From CAYGLV01 sp964351025 (lineage in GTDB: Bacteria; Actinomycetota; Thermoleophilia; Gaiellales; Gaiellaceae), in contig CAYGLV010000007.1 of assembly GCA_964351025.1 (NCBI GenBank), positions 1 to 64,000 of the forward strand: 64,000 nt of DNA, read 5' to 3'. Positions 1-8,790 of the stretch are shown piece after piece; the first letter of the stretch is position 1, and each line of letters begins with the position of its first letter. The translations under genes and the position numbers were made by a program. Under the pieces are notes generated by a model. That model was not told the DNA's origin and did no database searches. It saw only the letters and a program-made list of their open reading frames with translations.

Positions 1-21
1 AACGCCCGCGCGTTCCTCGGG

Positions 22-124
22 CGCCGCTCGCGGTGCCGGGCCGGAGGGGACAGTACGGGTAGTACGGCCCCGGAGAGCACGGTGCCGCGAGCGGCGTCAG
101 GCGGCGGCGGAGCCGGGCTCCGCC
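22..124 (+). other. two GC-rich hairpins ahead of ettA
   Basis: A perfect 12-bp inverted repeat (22-33 with 85-96) encloses a second, one-bulge stem (36-42 with 66-73). A separate 8-bp hairpin with a 3-base loop lies at 106-124, ending 31 bases before the ettA start. They could be the ettA leader or the terminator of a gene left of the window. There is no T-run, so the role is open. Confidence 0.4.
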
Positions 125-155
125 CGGCCGGAGCCGGCGGCGGCGAGGGACACGC

Positions 156-1826
156 GTGAGCGACTACGTCTTCACGATGTACCGGGCCGACAAGTACTAC
201 GGCCACGACCGGCAGGTGCTCGCCAACATCTCGCTCTCGTTCCTGCCGGGGGCGAAGATCGGCGTGCTCGGGCCGAACGGTGCGGGCAAGTCGACGCTGT
301 TGCGGATCATGGCCGGGCTCGAGGAGCCGTCGAGCGGGATCGCCGAGCTCGCGCCGGGCGCGTCGGTCGGCTTCCTGCCGCAGGAGCCCGAGCTCGACCC
401 GGGCAAGGATGTGCGCGGCAACGTCGAGGACGGCGTGCGCCCGCTGCGCGACCTGCTCGACCGCTTCAACGCGATCTCCGCGGCGTTCGCGGAGCCGGAC
501 GCGGACTTCGACGCGCTCCTCGCCGAGCAGGGCAAGGTGCAGGAGCTGGTCGACCGGCACGACGCCTGGAGCCTCGACGCGACTCTCGACCAGGCGATGG
601 ACGCGCTGCGCGTACCCGACGGCGACCGGGACGTGACGACGCTGTCGGGCGGCGAGCGGCGGCGTGTCGCGCTCTGCCGGCAGCTCCTCTCCTCCCCCGA
701 CCTGCTCCTGCTCGACGAGCCGACGAACCACCTCGACGCCGAGTCGGTCGCCTGGCTCGAGCGCTTCCTCGAGGCCTACAAGGGCACCGTTGTCGCCGTC
801 ACCCACGACCGGTACTTCCTCGACAACGTCGCCGGCTGGATCCTCGAGCTCGACCGCGGCAAGGGCATCCCGTACCAGGGCAACTACTCCTCCTGGCTCG
901 AGCAGAAGCAGGCCCGGCTCGCGGTCGAGGAGAAGCAGGAGTCGGCGCACCGCCGCACGCTCGCGCGGGAGCTCGAGTGGGTGCGGATGAGCCCGAAGGC
1001 CCGCCACGACAAGTCAAAGGCCCGGCTCGGCGCGTACGAGCGGATGCTCGCCGCGGAGGCCGACGTGAAGCTCGACAAGGTCGAGATCCACATCCCGCCC
1101 GGACCGCGGCTCGGCGACGTCGTCGTCGAGGCCGAGAGCGTGGCGAAGGGCTTCGGCGACCGCCTCCTGTTCGAAAACCTGACGTTCACGCTGCCGCCGA
1201 ACGGAATCGTGGGGGTGATCGGCGCGAACGGCGCCGGCAAGACGACGCTGTTCCGCCTGATCGCGGGCGAGGAGCAGCCGGATGCAGGCGTGCTACGCGT
1301 CGGCGACACCGTGCAGCTCGCCTACGTGGACCAGAGCCGCGAGTCGCTCGACCCGGAGAGCACCGTCTGGAAGGAGATCTCCGGCGGCCTCGACACGATC
1401 CTGCTCGGCCCGCGGGAGCTCAACTCGCGCCAGTACGTCTCCTGGTTCAACTTCCGCGGCCCCGACCAGCAGAAGCGGGTCAAGGATCTCTCCGGCGGCG
1501 AGCGCAACCGCGTCCACCTCGCCAAGGTGCTGCGGAGCGGCGGCAACGTGCTCCTGCTCGACGAGCCGACGAACGACCTCGACGTGGACACGCTGCGCGC
1601 ACTCGAGGACGGCCTGCTCGACTTCGCCGGCTGCGCCGTCGTGATCTCGCACGACCGCTGGTTCCTCGACCGGATCGCGACGCACATCCTCGCCTTCGAG
1701 GGCGACTCGCAGGCGACGTGGTTCGAGGGCTCGTACGCGGAGTACGCCGAGTGGGTGCGCGAGACGCGCGGCCCGGAGGCCCTGGAGCCTCACCGGATCA
1801 AGTACAAGCCGCTCGTACGCGCGTAG
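156..1826 (+). CDS. ettA: energy-dependent translational throttle protein EttA (ABC-F ATPase)
   Basis: This soluble ABC-F ATPase of 556 residues should bind the ribosomal E site and gate the first elongation step according to ATP/ADP level. Two ABC domains are visible. The first has the Walker A GPNGAGKST near residue 40 and signature LSGGERRR near 165. The second has GANGAGKTT near 355 and LSGGERNR near 445. Both Walker B motifs read LLLLDEPTNxLD. The charged linker at about 250-300 corresponds to the P-site tRNA interaction motif. The length matches the family (about 555). The start is GTG, preceded by a GAGGGA ribosome site. It stands alone and converges with the ATPase gene seven bases downstream. 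No membrane segments are present, as expected for ABC-F. Confidence 0.93.
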   Translation: MSDYVFTMYRADKYYGHDRQVLANISLSFLPGAKIGVLGPNGAGKSTLLRIMAGLEEPSSGIAELAPGASVGFLPQEPELDPGKDVRGNVEDGVRPLRDLLDRFNAISAAFAEPDADFDALLAEQGKVQELVDRHDAWSLDATLDQAMDALRVPDGDRDVTTLSGGERRRVALCRQLLSSPDLLLLDEPTNHLDAESVAWLERFLEAYKGTVVAVTHDRYFLDNVAGWILELDRGKGIPYQGNYSSWLEQKQARLAVEEKQESAHRRTLARELEWVRMSPKARHDKSKARLGAYERMLAAEADVKLDKVEIHIPPGPRLGDVVVEAESVAKGFGDRLLFENLTFTLPPNGIVGVIGANGAGKTTLFRLIAGEEQPDAGVLRVGDTVQLAYVDQSRESLDPESTVWKEISGGLDTILLGPRELNSRQYVSWFNFRGPDQQKRVKDLSGGERNRVHLAKVLRSGGNVLLLDEPTNDLDVDTLRALEDGLLDFAGCAVVISHDRWFLDRIATHILAFEGDSQATWFEGSYAEYAEWVRETRGPEALEPHRIKYKPLVRA

Positions 1827-1833
1827 AGCCAGC

Positions 1834-2973
1834 TCAAGTGACGTCCGCGAGCCGCTCGATCCAGGCAGAGAAGAGCGGGTCCACGAGGCGGTGCTTCCGA
1901 TCGACGAGCTCCACCTCCGCCTGGGCGGCGAGGTTCTTCAGAGCCTCCTGCGCGCTCGGCTTGTTCAGATCGAGCCGCTCGAGAACGCGCGTGCGATACG
2001 GCGAGCCGCCCCCCGCGATCACAGCCCGCAGCGTCTTCTGCTCGGTCACCGAGAAGCGCTGCCAGTGGGCGCCGAGCTCCGGGTGCAGCTCGTCCAGCGC
2101 CCGCTCGAAGGCCCGCCGCCAGTGCGCGAGCGTCGCAGTCTCGCCGATCTTCACGTCCTCCCAGAGCCGGTGGGCGAGCAGCATCGCGCGCTGTGGGTGT
2201 CCCTCGGCGGAATCGAGCAAGGGCCCGAGCGCTGCTCCAACCTCGCGATCCGTGCCCCGGAAGCGCTCGACGACGTACGCGGCGATATCCGCGGCCGGCA
2301 GGCGGCCGAGCCGCAGCGGCACCGCCTGACCGTAGAGCGGGCGCTCCTTCTCCTCGAAGAGCCGCCGCATCAGGGTCGGCTCGGATCCCGAGAACACGTA
2401 TGAGGCAACCTCGCCCTGAAACTGGATGTGCCCGCGCAGGATGGCGTCGAGCTCCCTCACCTTCGTGATGTCCTGGAACTCGTCGAACACGATCAGCGCC
2501 CGCCGCCCGCCGCCCGCCTCCAGGCGCAACGGCAGGTCGAGGAGCGCGTGCAGCGCCGGCAAGGGATCGGCCTTCGGGTCGATCTGGAGCCTGGCGCCGA
2601 TTCCCATGGCGCTGAGCGAGAGTCCGAGACCGGTGCTCTGCAAGAGCTCGTCGACGCGGGCGCGCACCCTGCCCTTGAGCTGATGCGCATAGGCCCGCTC
2701 GACGCGCACGGCGACGTCCGCCAGCGACAGCACGCCGTAGAGGTCGACGAGGATCGGCACCATGCCCTCCTCGCGCTCGGCATCCCGGAGCACGCGACGC
2801 AGCAGGCTCGTCTTGCCGAACTTCCGAGGCGCGTAGAGGCGCACGAAGTGACCGCCGGCGGCGAAGGCGAGCAGCTTCGTCGTCTCCTCGTCCCGGTCGA
2901 TCACGTCCTCGGGCGCGAGCGGGTGGGAGTAGACGAACGGGTTCAGGTCGGTCAGCATGTATGTCAGCAGCAT
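1834..2973 (-). CDS. STAND/archaeal-type AAA ATPase with C-terminal winged helix
   Basis: The 379-residue protein resembles the archaeal-ATPase branch of the STAND P-loop NTPases, often linked to mobile or defence-like loci. The N-terminus NPFVYSHPLAPEDVIDRDEE is typical of the family. The P-loop is APRKFGKTS near residue 50, and Walker B is ALIVFDEFQDI near 155. The last 90 residues look like a winged helix (SVTEQKTLRAVI, then SPYRTRVLERLDLNKPSAQ). Starts at 2973 and 2958 are both possible; the first lies inside an inverted repeat. It is transcribed alone, and its upstream DNA is clearly AT-richer than its surroundings. The partner or substrate cannot be told from sequence. Confidence 0.75.
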   Translation of the reverse strand: MLLTYMLTDLNPFVYSHPLAPEDVIDRDEETTKLLAFAAGGHFVRLYAPRKFGKTSLLRRVLRDAEREEGMVPILVDLYGVLSLADVAVRVERAYAHQLKGRVRARVDELLQSTGLGLSLSAMGIGARLQIDPKADPLPALHALLDLPLRLEAGGGRRALIVFDEFQDITKVRELDAILRGHIQFQGEVASYVFSGSEPTLMRRLFEEKERPLYGQAVPLRLGRLPAADIAAYVVERFRGTDREVGAALGPLLDSAEGHPQRAMLLAHRLWEDVKIGETATLAHWRRAFERALDELHPELGAHWQRFSVTEQKTLRAVIAGGGSPYRTRVLERLDLNKPSAQEALKNLAAQAEVELVDRKHRLVDPLFSAWIERLADVT

Positions 2974-2992
2974 ACTCCAGCGTATGCTGCTG
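2965..2992. repeat. perfect 11-bp inverted repeat over the ATPase start
   Basis: CAGCAGCATAC at 2965-2975 is the exact reverse complement of 2982-2992, with a six-base loop. It covers the ATG at 2973 and lies just upstream of the alternative start at 2958. As DNA it could be an autoregulatory operator; as RNA it would fold over the initiation site. Confidence 0.6.
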
Positions 2993-3040
2993 AGATACCC
3001 TCACCGGTGGATGCGTCAGTTCGAATCGCTGTCCACGAGG

Positions 3041-3087
3041 ATGGGTATGTTTACAACATACCCATCCGTATGTTACAGACGTATGTT
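3041..3087. promoter_or_regulatory. palindrome plus repeated GTATGTT motifs
   Basis: ATGGGTATGTT at 3041-3051 is mirrored perfectly by 3055-3065 across three bases. GTATGTT recurs at 3068-3074 and 3081-3087, so the heptamer appears three times direct and once inverted within 43 bases. The cluster sits between the ATPase start and the 3' end of queF, so it probably serves the ATPase. It looks like a multi-site operator. The binding protein is unknown; the winged helix of the ATPase is one candidate. Confidence 0.5.
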
Positions 3088-3108
3088 CGTCTAACGGGGT
3101 CGCTGGTC

Positions 3109-3489
3109 CTATGCGGTCGCGACGATCGTGATCCCGCCGCGGGCCTTCTGCTCGAGCGTCACGGTGACCCGCTCGGGGCCGAGCTTCAGCGCCTTCGCCA
3201 CGTCGTCGCGGATCCGGACGGCGAGGGCCTCGCAGAAGTGCCCCTCGTTCCGGAACGTCGCGAGGTACAGCTTCAGCGCCTTGGACTCGAGGCAGAGATC
3301 CTGCGGCTCGTACTCGATCGTCGCGACGTAGAGGTCCGGCTGGCCGGTGACCGGGCAGATCGCCGCGAGCTCGTCGCTCGTCAGCTCCACGTTCACGACA
3401 CCCGGGTTGGGGAACGTCTCCAGCCCGGCGTAGTGGCCGGAACCGGCGTGGCCGAGCGCGACGAACCCCGGCAGCTGCTCGTCGCTCAT
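3109..3489 (-). CDS. queF: NADPH-dependent preQ0 reductase QueF
   Basis: This enzyme reduces the nitrile of 7-cyano-7-deazaguanine (preQ0) to 7-aminomethyl-7-deazaguanine (preQ1) in queuosine biosynthesis. At 126 residues it is the short, unimodular type. The nucleophile motif CPVTGQPD and the family block ESKALKLYLATFRNEG followed by HFCE are intact. No other queuosine gene lies in the window. The start is 20 bases from the divergent deoxyribosyltransferase-like gene, leaving almost no room for a leader. A TACAGT element seven bases upstream of the ATG would give a nearly leaderless mRNA. Confidence 0.93.
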   Translation of the reverse strand: MSDEQLPGFVALGHAGSGHYAGLETFPNPGVVNVELTSDELAAICPVTGQPDLYVATIEYEPQDLCLESKALKLYLATFRNEGHFCEALAVRIRDDVAKALKLGPERVTVTLEQKARGGITIVATA

Positions 3490-3495
3490 AGCTCG

Positions 3496-3502
3496 TACTG
3501 TA
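3496..3502. promoter_or_regulatory. shared, bidirectional -10-like element
   Basis: TACTGTA reads as TACTGT toward the plus-strand gene (eight bases before its ATG) and as TACAGT toward queF (seven bases before its ATG). One symmetric element can therefore serve both divergent genes. Confidence 0.4.
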
Positions 3503-3509
3503 CGCCCTC

Positions 3510-3890
3510 ATGAGGCGCGTCTATCTCGCCGGGCCGCCCTACGCGGACGAGTACCGCCGGCGCGCGGCCACACTGCTGCGGAAGAGCGGCCTCGAGCCCG
3601 TCGACCCGATGCGGCGGGACTTCCGCGGTCAGACGGAGGGGAACGAAGCCGAGATCGTCGAGGGCGACCTCGCCGAGATCGACGCCTGCGACGCCGTGCT
3701 CGCCGCGTTCACCGCGCCCGACGAGGGGACGGCGATGGAGGCCTGGTACGCGCACGGCCGCGGGAAGCCCGTCGTCGCCTACACCGGCGGCACGCCGGCG
3801 CACCCGTGGACGGTGTACGTCGCGGCCGCGGTCTGCAGCGAGCTCGAGGCGGCCGTCGCGGCGCTCGTCGGGCTCGGCCCCCCTGGGTAG
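3510..3890 (+). CDS. nucleoside 2-deoxyribosyltransferase-family protein
   Basis: At 126 residues it matches the compact Rossmann-like family that handles N-glycosidic bonds of (deoxy)nucleosides. Features seen are the N-terminal VYLAGP, the acidic segment IDACDAVLAAF, and the late block GTAMEAWYAHGRGKPVV, which carries the usual catalytic glutamate. Its substrate is not predictable; homologues include 2'-deoxynucleoside 5'-phosphate hydrolases. Divergence from queF over 20 bases hints at joint control and perhaps a deazapurine or nucleotide salvage role, which is inference. It converges with sufD, ending three bases from its stop. Confidence 0.75.
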   Translation: MRRVYLAGPPYADEYRRRAATLLRKSGLEPVDPMRRDFRGQTEGNEAEIVEGDLAEIDACDAVLAAFTAPDEGTAMEAWYAHGRGKPVVAYTGGTPAHPWTVYVAAAVCSELEAAVAALVGLGPPG

Positions 3891-3893
3891 ACG

Positions 3894-5060
3894 CTACGCC
3901 TGCGGAATGCGGGCTTCGAGCGCGGCGCCGAGCGCTTCGCGCACGGGCTGGAGCTCGATCCGGTCGAGCACGTCCTGGAAGAAGCCACGGACGATCAGGC
4001 GCTCGGCCTCGCTGCGCGGCAGGCCGCGCGCCATCAGGTAGAAGAGCTGCTCGCGGTCGACCTGGCCGAGCGTCGCGCCGTGCGTGCAGCGCACGTCGTT
4101 CGCCAGGATCTCGAGGCCCGGGATCGAGTCGGCATGGGCCGTCTTCGAGAGCAGCAGGCTTCGGTTTTCCTGGTAGGCGTTCGTCTTCTGCGCGTCCTTC
4201 TCGACCCGGATCATCCCGCGCCAGACGGCGCTCGAGTCGTCGCGGAGCGCGCCCTTGAAGGCGAAGTCGGAGGTCGTGTTCGGCGCGATGTGCTCCTGGA
4301 AGGTGTCGTAGTCGAGGTGCTGGGTCCCGTCGGCGAAGTAGGCGCCGGTGACGCGCGAGGTGGCGCCGGGGCCGGCGAGGTCGTTCTGGATCCGGATCTT
4401 CCCCTTCTTCGAGCCGAAGCCGCCCGCGACCCAGTCGAGCTCGGCGTCGCGGCCGACCCTCGCGTGGTGCGAGGCGAAGTGCCACGTCTCGCGCGACAGG
4501 CTCTGCACGGACACGTACTCGACCTTCGCGCCCTGATCGACGAAGATCTCGACCACGGCGTTCGAGTAGCCGGCAAGCGCCGGGTCGGCCGAGGCGTACT
4601 CCTCGATCACCGTGAAGCGACTCTGCGGCTCGGCCACGATCAGCAGCCGCCAGAAGAGCGAGCCGCCCTCGACCGCGTTCGCGACGCGGACGTAGAGGGG
4701 CTTCTCCAGCACGACGCCCTTGGGCACGTGCACGAGCAGGCCGTTGACCCAGCGGGCCGCGTTGTGGGCGGCGAACTTCTCGTCCGTGCCGACGAGCTCG
4801 CCGAGCAGCGGGTGGTCTGTCAGCAGCTCGAAGCGGACGCCGTCGGGCGCCGAGACGATCTCCAGCCCGCCCTCGGACACGTGCGCGACGCCCGCGGCGT
4901 CCAGCTCGAGCAGCGCGGGCGCGTCCGCGACCGTCGTCGCCCCGTTCGCCGAGAAGGAGTCCGGATCGAACCCCTTGAGGTCGGTGAAGCGCCAGGCCTC
5001 CTCCGTCGTATCCGGAACCGGCAGCGCCAGGTAGCGCTCGAGCGCCTGCTGCCTAGTCAT
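3894..5060 (-). CDS. sufD: Fe-S cluster assembly protein SufD
   Basis: SufD is the non-catalytic scaffold partner of SufB in the SufBC2D complex that builds Fe-S clusters in the cytoplasm. The 388-residue product begins MTRQQALERYLALPVP and shows the SufD/SufB core with a beta-helix-like middle and conserved C-terminal residues (NDVRCTHGATLGQVD, LFYLMARGLPRSEAERL). The start at 5060 was chosen over a longer upstream frame because homology begins there. That ATG overlaps the last eight bases of the VOC gene, so translation is coupled. It is the last gene of the operon; no sufS, sufU or sufT follows. Confidence 0.93.
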   Translation of the reverse strand: MTRQQALERYLALPVPDTTEEAWRFTDLKGFDPDSFSANGATTVADAPALLELDAAGVAHVSEGGLEIVSAPDGVRFELLTDHPLLGELVGTDEKFAAHNAARWVNGLLVHVPKGVVLEKPLYVRVANAVEGGSLFWRLLIVAEPQSRFTVIEEYASADPALAGYSNAVVEIFVDQGAKVEYVSVQSLSRETWHFASHHARVGRDAELDWVAGGFGSKKGKIRIQNDLAGPGATSRVTGAYFADGTQHLDYDTFQEHIAPNTTSDFAFKGALRDDSSAVWRGMIRVEKDAQKTNAYQENRSLLLSKTAHADSIPGLEILANDVRCTHGATLGQVDREQLFYLMARGLPRSEAERLIVRGFFQDVLDRIELQPVREALGAALEARIPQA

Positions 5061-5424
5061 TCGGCGCGTATCGCCGGTGGAGCATGAGCGCGTTCCCATC
5101 AGGGTCATGGAAGACCGCCATGTGGCAGACGCCGGTGTCGAAGACGTCGCCGCGGAACTCGACGCCATTCGCCTCGAGCGCGCGCTTCGCCCCGGCGACG
5201 TTCGGCACGCGCAGCGCGATCGACGAGGTGTGCGGCCCGCTGAACTCCTGCCCGATGTTCGTCGGGTCGAGCAGGTAGAGGCTCACGTTCTCGCCGAGCT
5301 GGAACTCGGGCCAGGCGCCGTGACCGATCTGCGGCAGGCCGAGCGTGTCCGCGTAGAACCGCGTCGAGCGCTCGAGATCCGTGACCGGCACCGACACGAA
5401 GTCGGTCCGCTCGACCTCGATCAA
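5053..5424 (-). CDS. VOC-family (glyoxalase/bleomycin-resistance fold) protein inside the suf operon
   Basis: The 123-residue protein has the betaalphabetabetabeta repeats of the vicinal oxygen chelate fold: VPVTDLERSTRFYADTLGL near the start, SIALRVPNVAGAKRALEANG in the middle, and HDPDGNALMLHRRY at the end. The reading frame has no ATG or GTG where homology begins. A TTG at 5424 overlaps the sufB stop (TTGA), and its own stop overlaps the sufD start, so it is locked into the operon by coupling on both sides. The substrate is unknown. A role in Fe-S assembly, or in removing a reactive metabolite that damages it, is inferred from position only. Confidence 0.8.
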   Translation of the reverse strand: MIEVERTDFVSVPVTDLERSTRFYADTLGLPQIGHGAWPEFQLGENVSLYLLDPTNIGQEFSGPHTSSIALRVPNVAGAKRALEANGVEFRGDVFDTGVCHMAVFHDPDGNALMLHRRYAPND

Positions 5425-6841
5425 CCGACCGACCCTTCCATCTGGAGCAGGATCAGCCGGTTCATCTCGACGGCGTACTCGAGCGGCAGCTCCTTCGTGA
5501 TCGGCTCGACGAAGCCGGAGACGATCATCGCGCTCGCCTCGGCCTCCGAGAGGCCGCGGCTCATCAGGTAGAAGAGCTGCTCCTCGCCGATCTTCGAAAC
5601 CGTGGCCTCGTGGCCGATGTTGACGTCGCTCTCGTCGATGCGGATGTACGGGTAGGTGTCGGAGCGCGACTCCTCGTCGAGGATCAGCGCGTCGCAGACG
5701 ACCTTCGAGCGCGCGCCGTGCGCGCCCTTCGCCACCTCGAGCAGCCCGCGGTAGCCCGCCCGGCCGCCGTCCTTCGAGATCGACTTCGAGGTGATCACCG
5801 ACGTCGTGTTCGGCGCGACGTGGACGCACTTGCCGCCCGCGTCCTGGTGCTGGCCCTTGCCGGCGAAGGCGATCGAGAGCACCTCGCCGTGGGCGCGGTC
5901 GCCCATCAGCCAGATCGCCGGATACTTCATCGTCAGCTTCGAGCCGAGGTTGCCGTCCACCCACTCCATCGTCGCGTCCTCGTAGGCGATGGCCCGCTTG
6001 GTGACGAGGTTGTAGACGTTGTTCGACCAGTTCTGGATCGTCGTGTAGCGGCAGCGGCCGCGCGGCTTGACGATGATCTCGACGACCGCCGAGTGCAGCG
6101 AGTCGGAGGAGTAGATCGGTGCAGTGCAGCCCTCGACGTAGTGCACGTAGGCGTCCTCGTCGACGATGATCAGCGTCCGCTCGAACTGGCCCATGTTCTC
6201 CGCGTTGATGCGGAAGTAGGCCTGGAGCGGCATCTCGATGCGCACGCCCGGCGGCACGTAGATGAACGAGCCGCCCGACCAGACGGCCGAGTTGAGCGCC
6301 GCGAACTTGTTGTCGTTCTGCGGGATGATCGTGCCCATGTGCTGCTTGACGATGTCCTCGTGGTCGCGCAGCGCCGAGTCCATGTCGAGGAAGATGACGC
6401 CCTTCGCCTCGAGGTCGGCCTGCAGCTTGTGGTAGACGACCTCCGACTCGTACTGGGCGCCGACGCCGGCAAGGTACTTCTTCTCCGCCTCCGGAATGCC
6501 CAGCTTGTCCCACGTGTCGAGGATGTCGGCCGGCAGGTCTTCCCAGCGGTCCACCTGCTTCTCGGTCGGCTTGATGTAGTAGAAGATGCTGTCGAAGTCG
6601 ATCTCGGCGACGTTGCCGCCCCAGGCCGGAAGCGGGCGCGCGTTGAAGTAGTCGAGCGACTTGAGCCGGAACTTGAGCATCCACTCGGGCTCGTTCTTGT
6701 GCGCCGAGATCGCCGCGACGAGCTCGGGCGAGAGCCCGCGGCCGGACTTGAAGAAGTAGTCCTTGGCCTCGTCCGGGTTCGAGAAGCCGTACTTGTACTC
6801 GCTGCGGATCTCCTTGACGGTGTCGGTCTCGTGCTGGGTGC

Positions 6842-6845
<4 letters not shown>
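5421..6845 (-). CDS. sufB: Fe-S cluster assembly protein SufB
   Basis: SufB is the scaffold subunit on which the nascent Fe-S cluster forms, working with SufC ATPase and SufD. The 474-residue length is standard. Conserved blocks include VEGCTAPIYSSDSLHSAVVE, RCRYTTIQNWSNNVYNLVTKR and, near the C-terminus, DESDVNIGHEATVSKIGEEQ followed by LFYLMSRGL. The ATG at 6845 overlaps the sufC stop in an ATGA arrangement, and its stop overlaps the TTG of the VOC gene. Cytoplasmic. Confidence 0.96.
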
Positions 6846-7615
<770 letters not shown>

Positions 7616-7740
7616 TTCGTGCGCCTCTATTCCTCGACGGTTCGGAGCCGGGAGGGCCCGCTTGTGACACATGGTAGCCGATGTGGGCCGGCGCCTAGGC
7701 AATTTCGACCAGATCCCGACAGCAGGCTCGAAGGGAGTGG

Positions 7741-7746
7741 TATTCT
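7741..7746 (+). promoter_or_regulatory. -10 element for leaderless tatA
   Basis: TATTCT is followed by exactly six bases and then the tatA ATG, so transcription would start at or next to the start codon. No ribosome site is visible. Confidence 0.5.
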
Positions 7747-7752
7747 CGCGCC

Positions 7753-7998
7753 ATGCCCTTCGGAATCGGCGTCTGGGAGCTCCTCATCCTGCTGCTCGTC
7801 CTGCTGCTCGTCTTCGGCCCGAAGCGGCTGCCGGAGATGGGCCGCTCGCTGGGCAAGGGCATGCGTGAGTTCAAGGACTCGATCTCGGGCAAGGACGACG
7901 ACGAGCCCGTCCACGTCGCACAGGCCGCCGAGCTGCCGCCTGCGCCGGTGGACGATTCCGTCACGGCCGAGTCGCGCGAGCGCGACACGGTCGGCTAG
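7753..7998 (+). CDS. tatA: Sec-independent translocase subunit TatA
   Basis: TatA forms the pore component of the twin-arginine translocase in the cytoplasmic membrane. The 81-residue protein begins with a short N-terminus and a single membrane helix (WELLILLLVLLLVF). The diagnostic FGPKRLPEMGRSLGKGMREFK hinge and amphipathic helix follow, then a charged, disordered tail. tatC follows 12 bases after the stop. A tatB homologue is not present, as is common in Gram-positive lineages. Confidence 0.93.
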   Translation: MPFGIGVWELLILLLVLLLVFGPKRLPEMGRSLGKGMREFKDSISGKDDDEPVHVAQAAELPPAPVDDSVTAESRERDTVG

Positions 7999-8010
7999 CC
8001 CAGTCCGGTC

Positions 8011-8790
8011 ATGTGGCGAAGCCTGCTGCCGCGGCGTCTTCGCCACGGCGAAGAGGCGACGCTCATCGAGCATCTGGGCGAGCTGCGCACGCGTCTCCTC
8101 ATCTGCATCTTCGCTCTCGTCCCGTCCTTCATCGTCGCCTTCGCGTTCCACGGGCGACTGATCGAGTGGCTCAGCGCGCCGCTCCCCGACGACAAGAGGC
8201 TCGTCACGTTCGGCGTCACCGAGCCGTTCTTCACATCGGTCAAGGTGAGCTTCTACGCGGCGCTCGCCGTCGCCCTGCCGGTGCTCCTCTATCAGGTCTG
8301 GAGCTTCCTCGCGCCGGCGCTCGAGGAGAAGGCGCAACGGGTCGTCACGGTCTTCGTCGTGATCGCAACCGCCCTCTTCGCGGGCGGCGTCGCCTTCTCG
8401 TACTACATCGCGCTGCCACGAGCGGTCGAGTTCCTGACCACCTATGACGAGAACCTCTACGACATCCAGGTCCGGGCGAGCTACTACTACTCGTTCGCCG
8501 CGCTCGTGCTGCTCGCGATGGGGATGGTCTTCGAGTTGCCGATCTGGATTCTCGCGCTCGTGCGCCTGCGGGTGCTGACCGCCGACAAGCTCCGAAAGAA
8601 CCGCCGCATCGGCTTCGTGCTCGTCGTCGTGCTCGCGATCCTGCTGCCGACCGTGGACCCCGTCTCGCTGCTCTTCGAGACGGTCCCGCTCCTGGTCCTG
8701 TTCGAGGCGTCGATCTGGGCCGCCGTGCTGATGGAGCGCCGCTGGGAGCGAGCCGACGAAGGCCTCTGGGCCGAGCCCGAACAGCCGTAG
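8011..8790 (+). CDS. tatC: Sec-independent translocase subunit TatC
   Basis: TatC is the receptor that recognises twin-arginine signal peptides. The 259-residue protein starts with the conserved cytoplasmic motif LIEHLGELRTRL and has six predicted membrane helices. SFLAPALEEKAQRVV corresponds to the family block SFxxPGLxxxE. The VLLYQVWSF and PTVDPVS segments are also typical. It forms an operon with tatA; its TAG stop overlaps the GTG of the next gene by one base. Confidence 0.95.
   Translation: MWRSLLPRRLRHGEEATLIEHLGELRTRLLICIFALVPSFIVAFAFHGRLIEWLSAPLPDDKRLVTFGVTEPFFTSVKVSFYAALAVALPVLLYQVWSFLAPALEEKAQRVVTVFVVIATALFAGGVAFSYYIALPRAVEFLTTYDENLYDIQVRASYYYSFAALVLLAMGMVFELPIWILALVRLRVLTADKLRKNRRIGFVLVVVLAILLPTVDPVSLLFETVPLLVLFEASIWAAVLMERRWERADEGLWAEPEQP

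Noticed and set aside
1890..3513. Plus-strand frames antisense to the ATPase and queF
   Set aside because: They have no domains, and the minus-strand genes carry clear Walker and QueF motifs.
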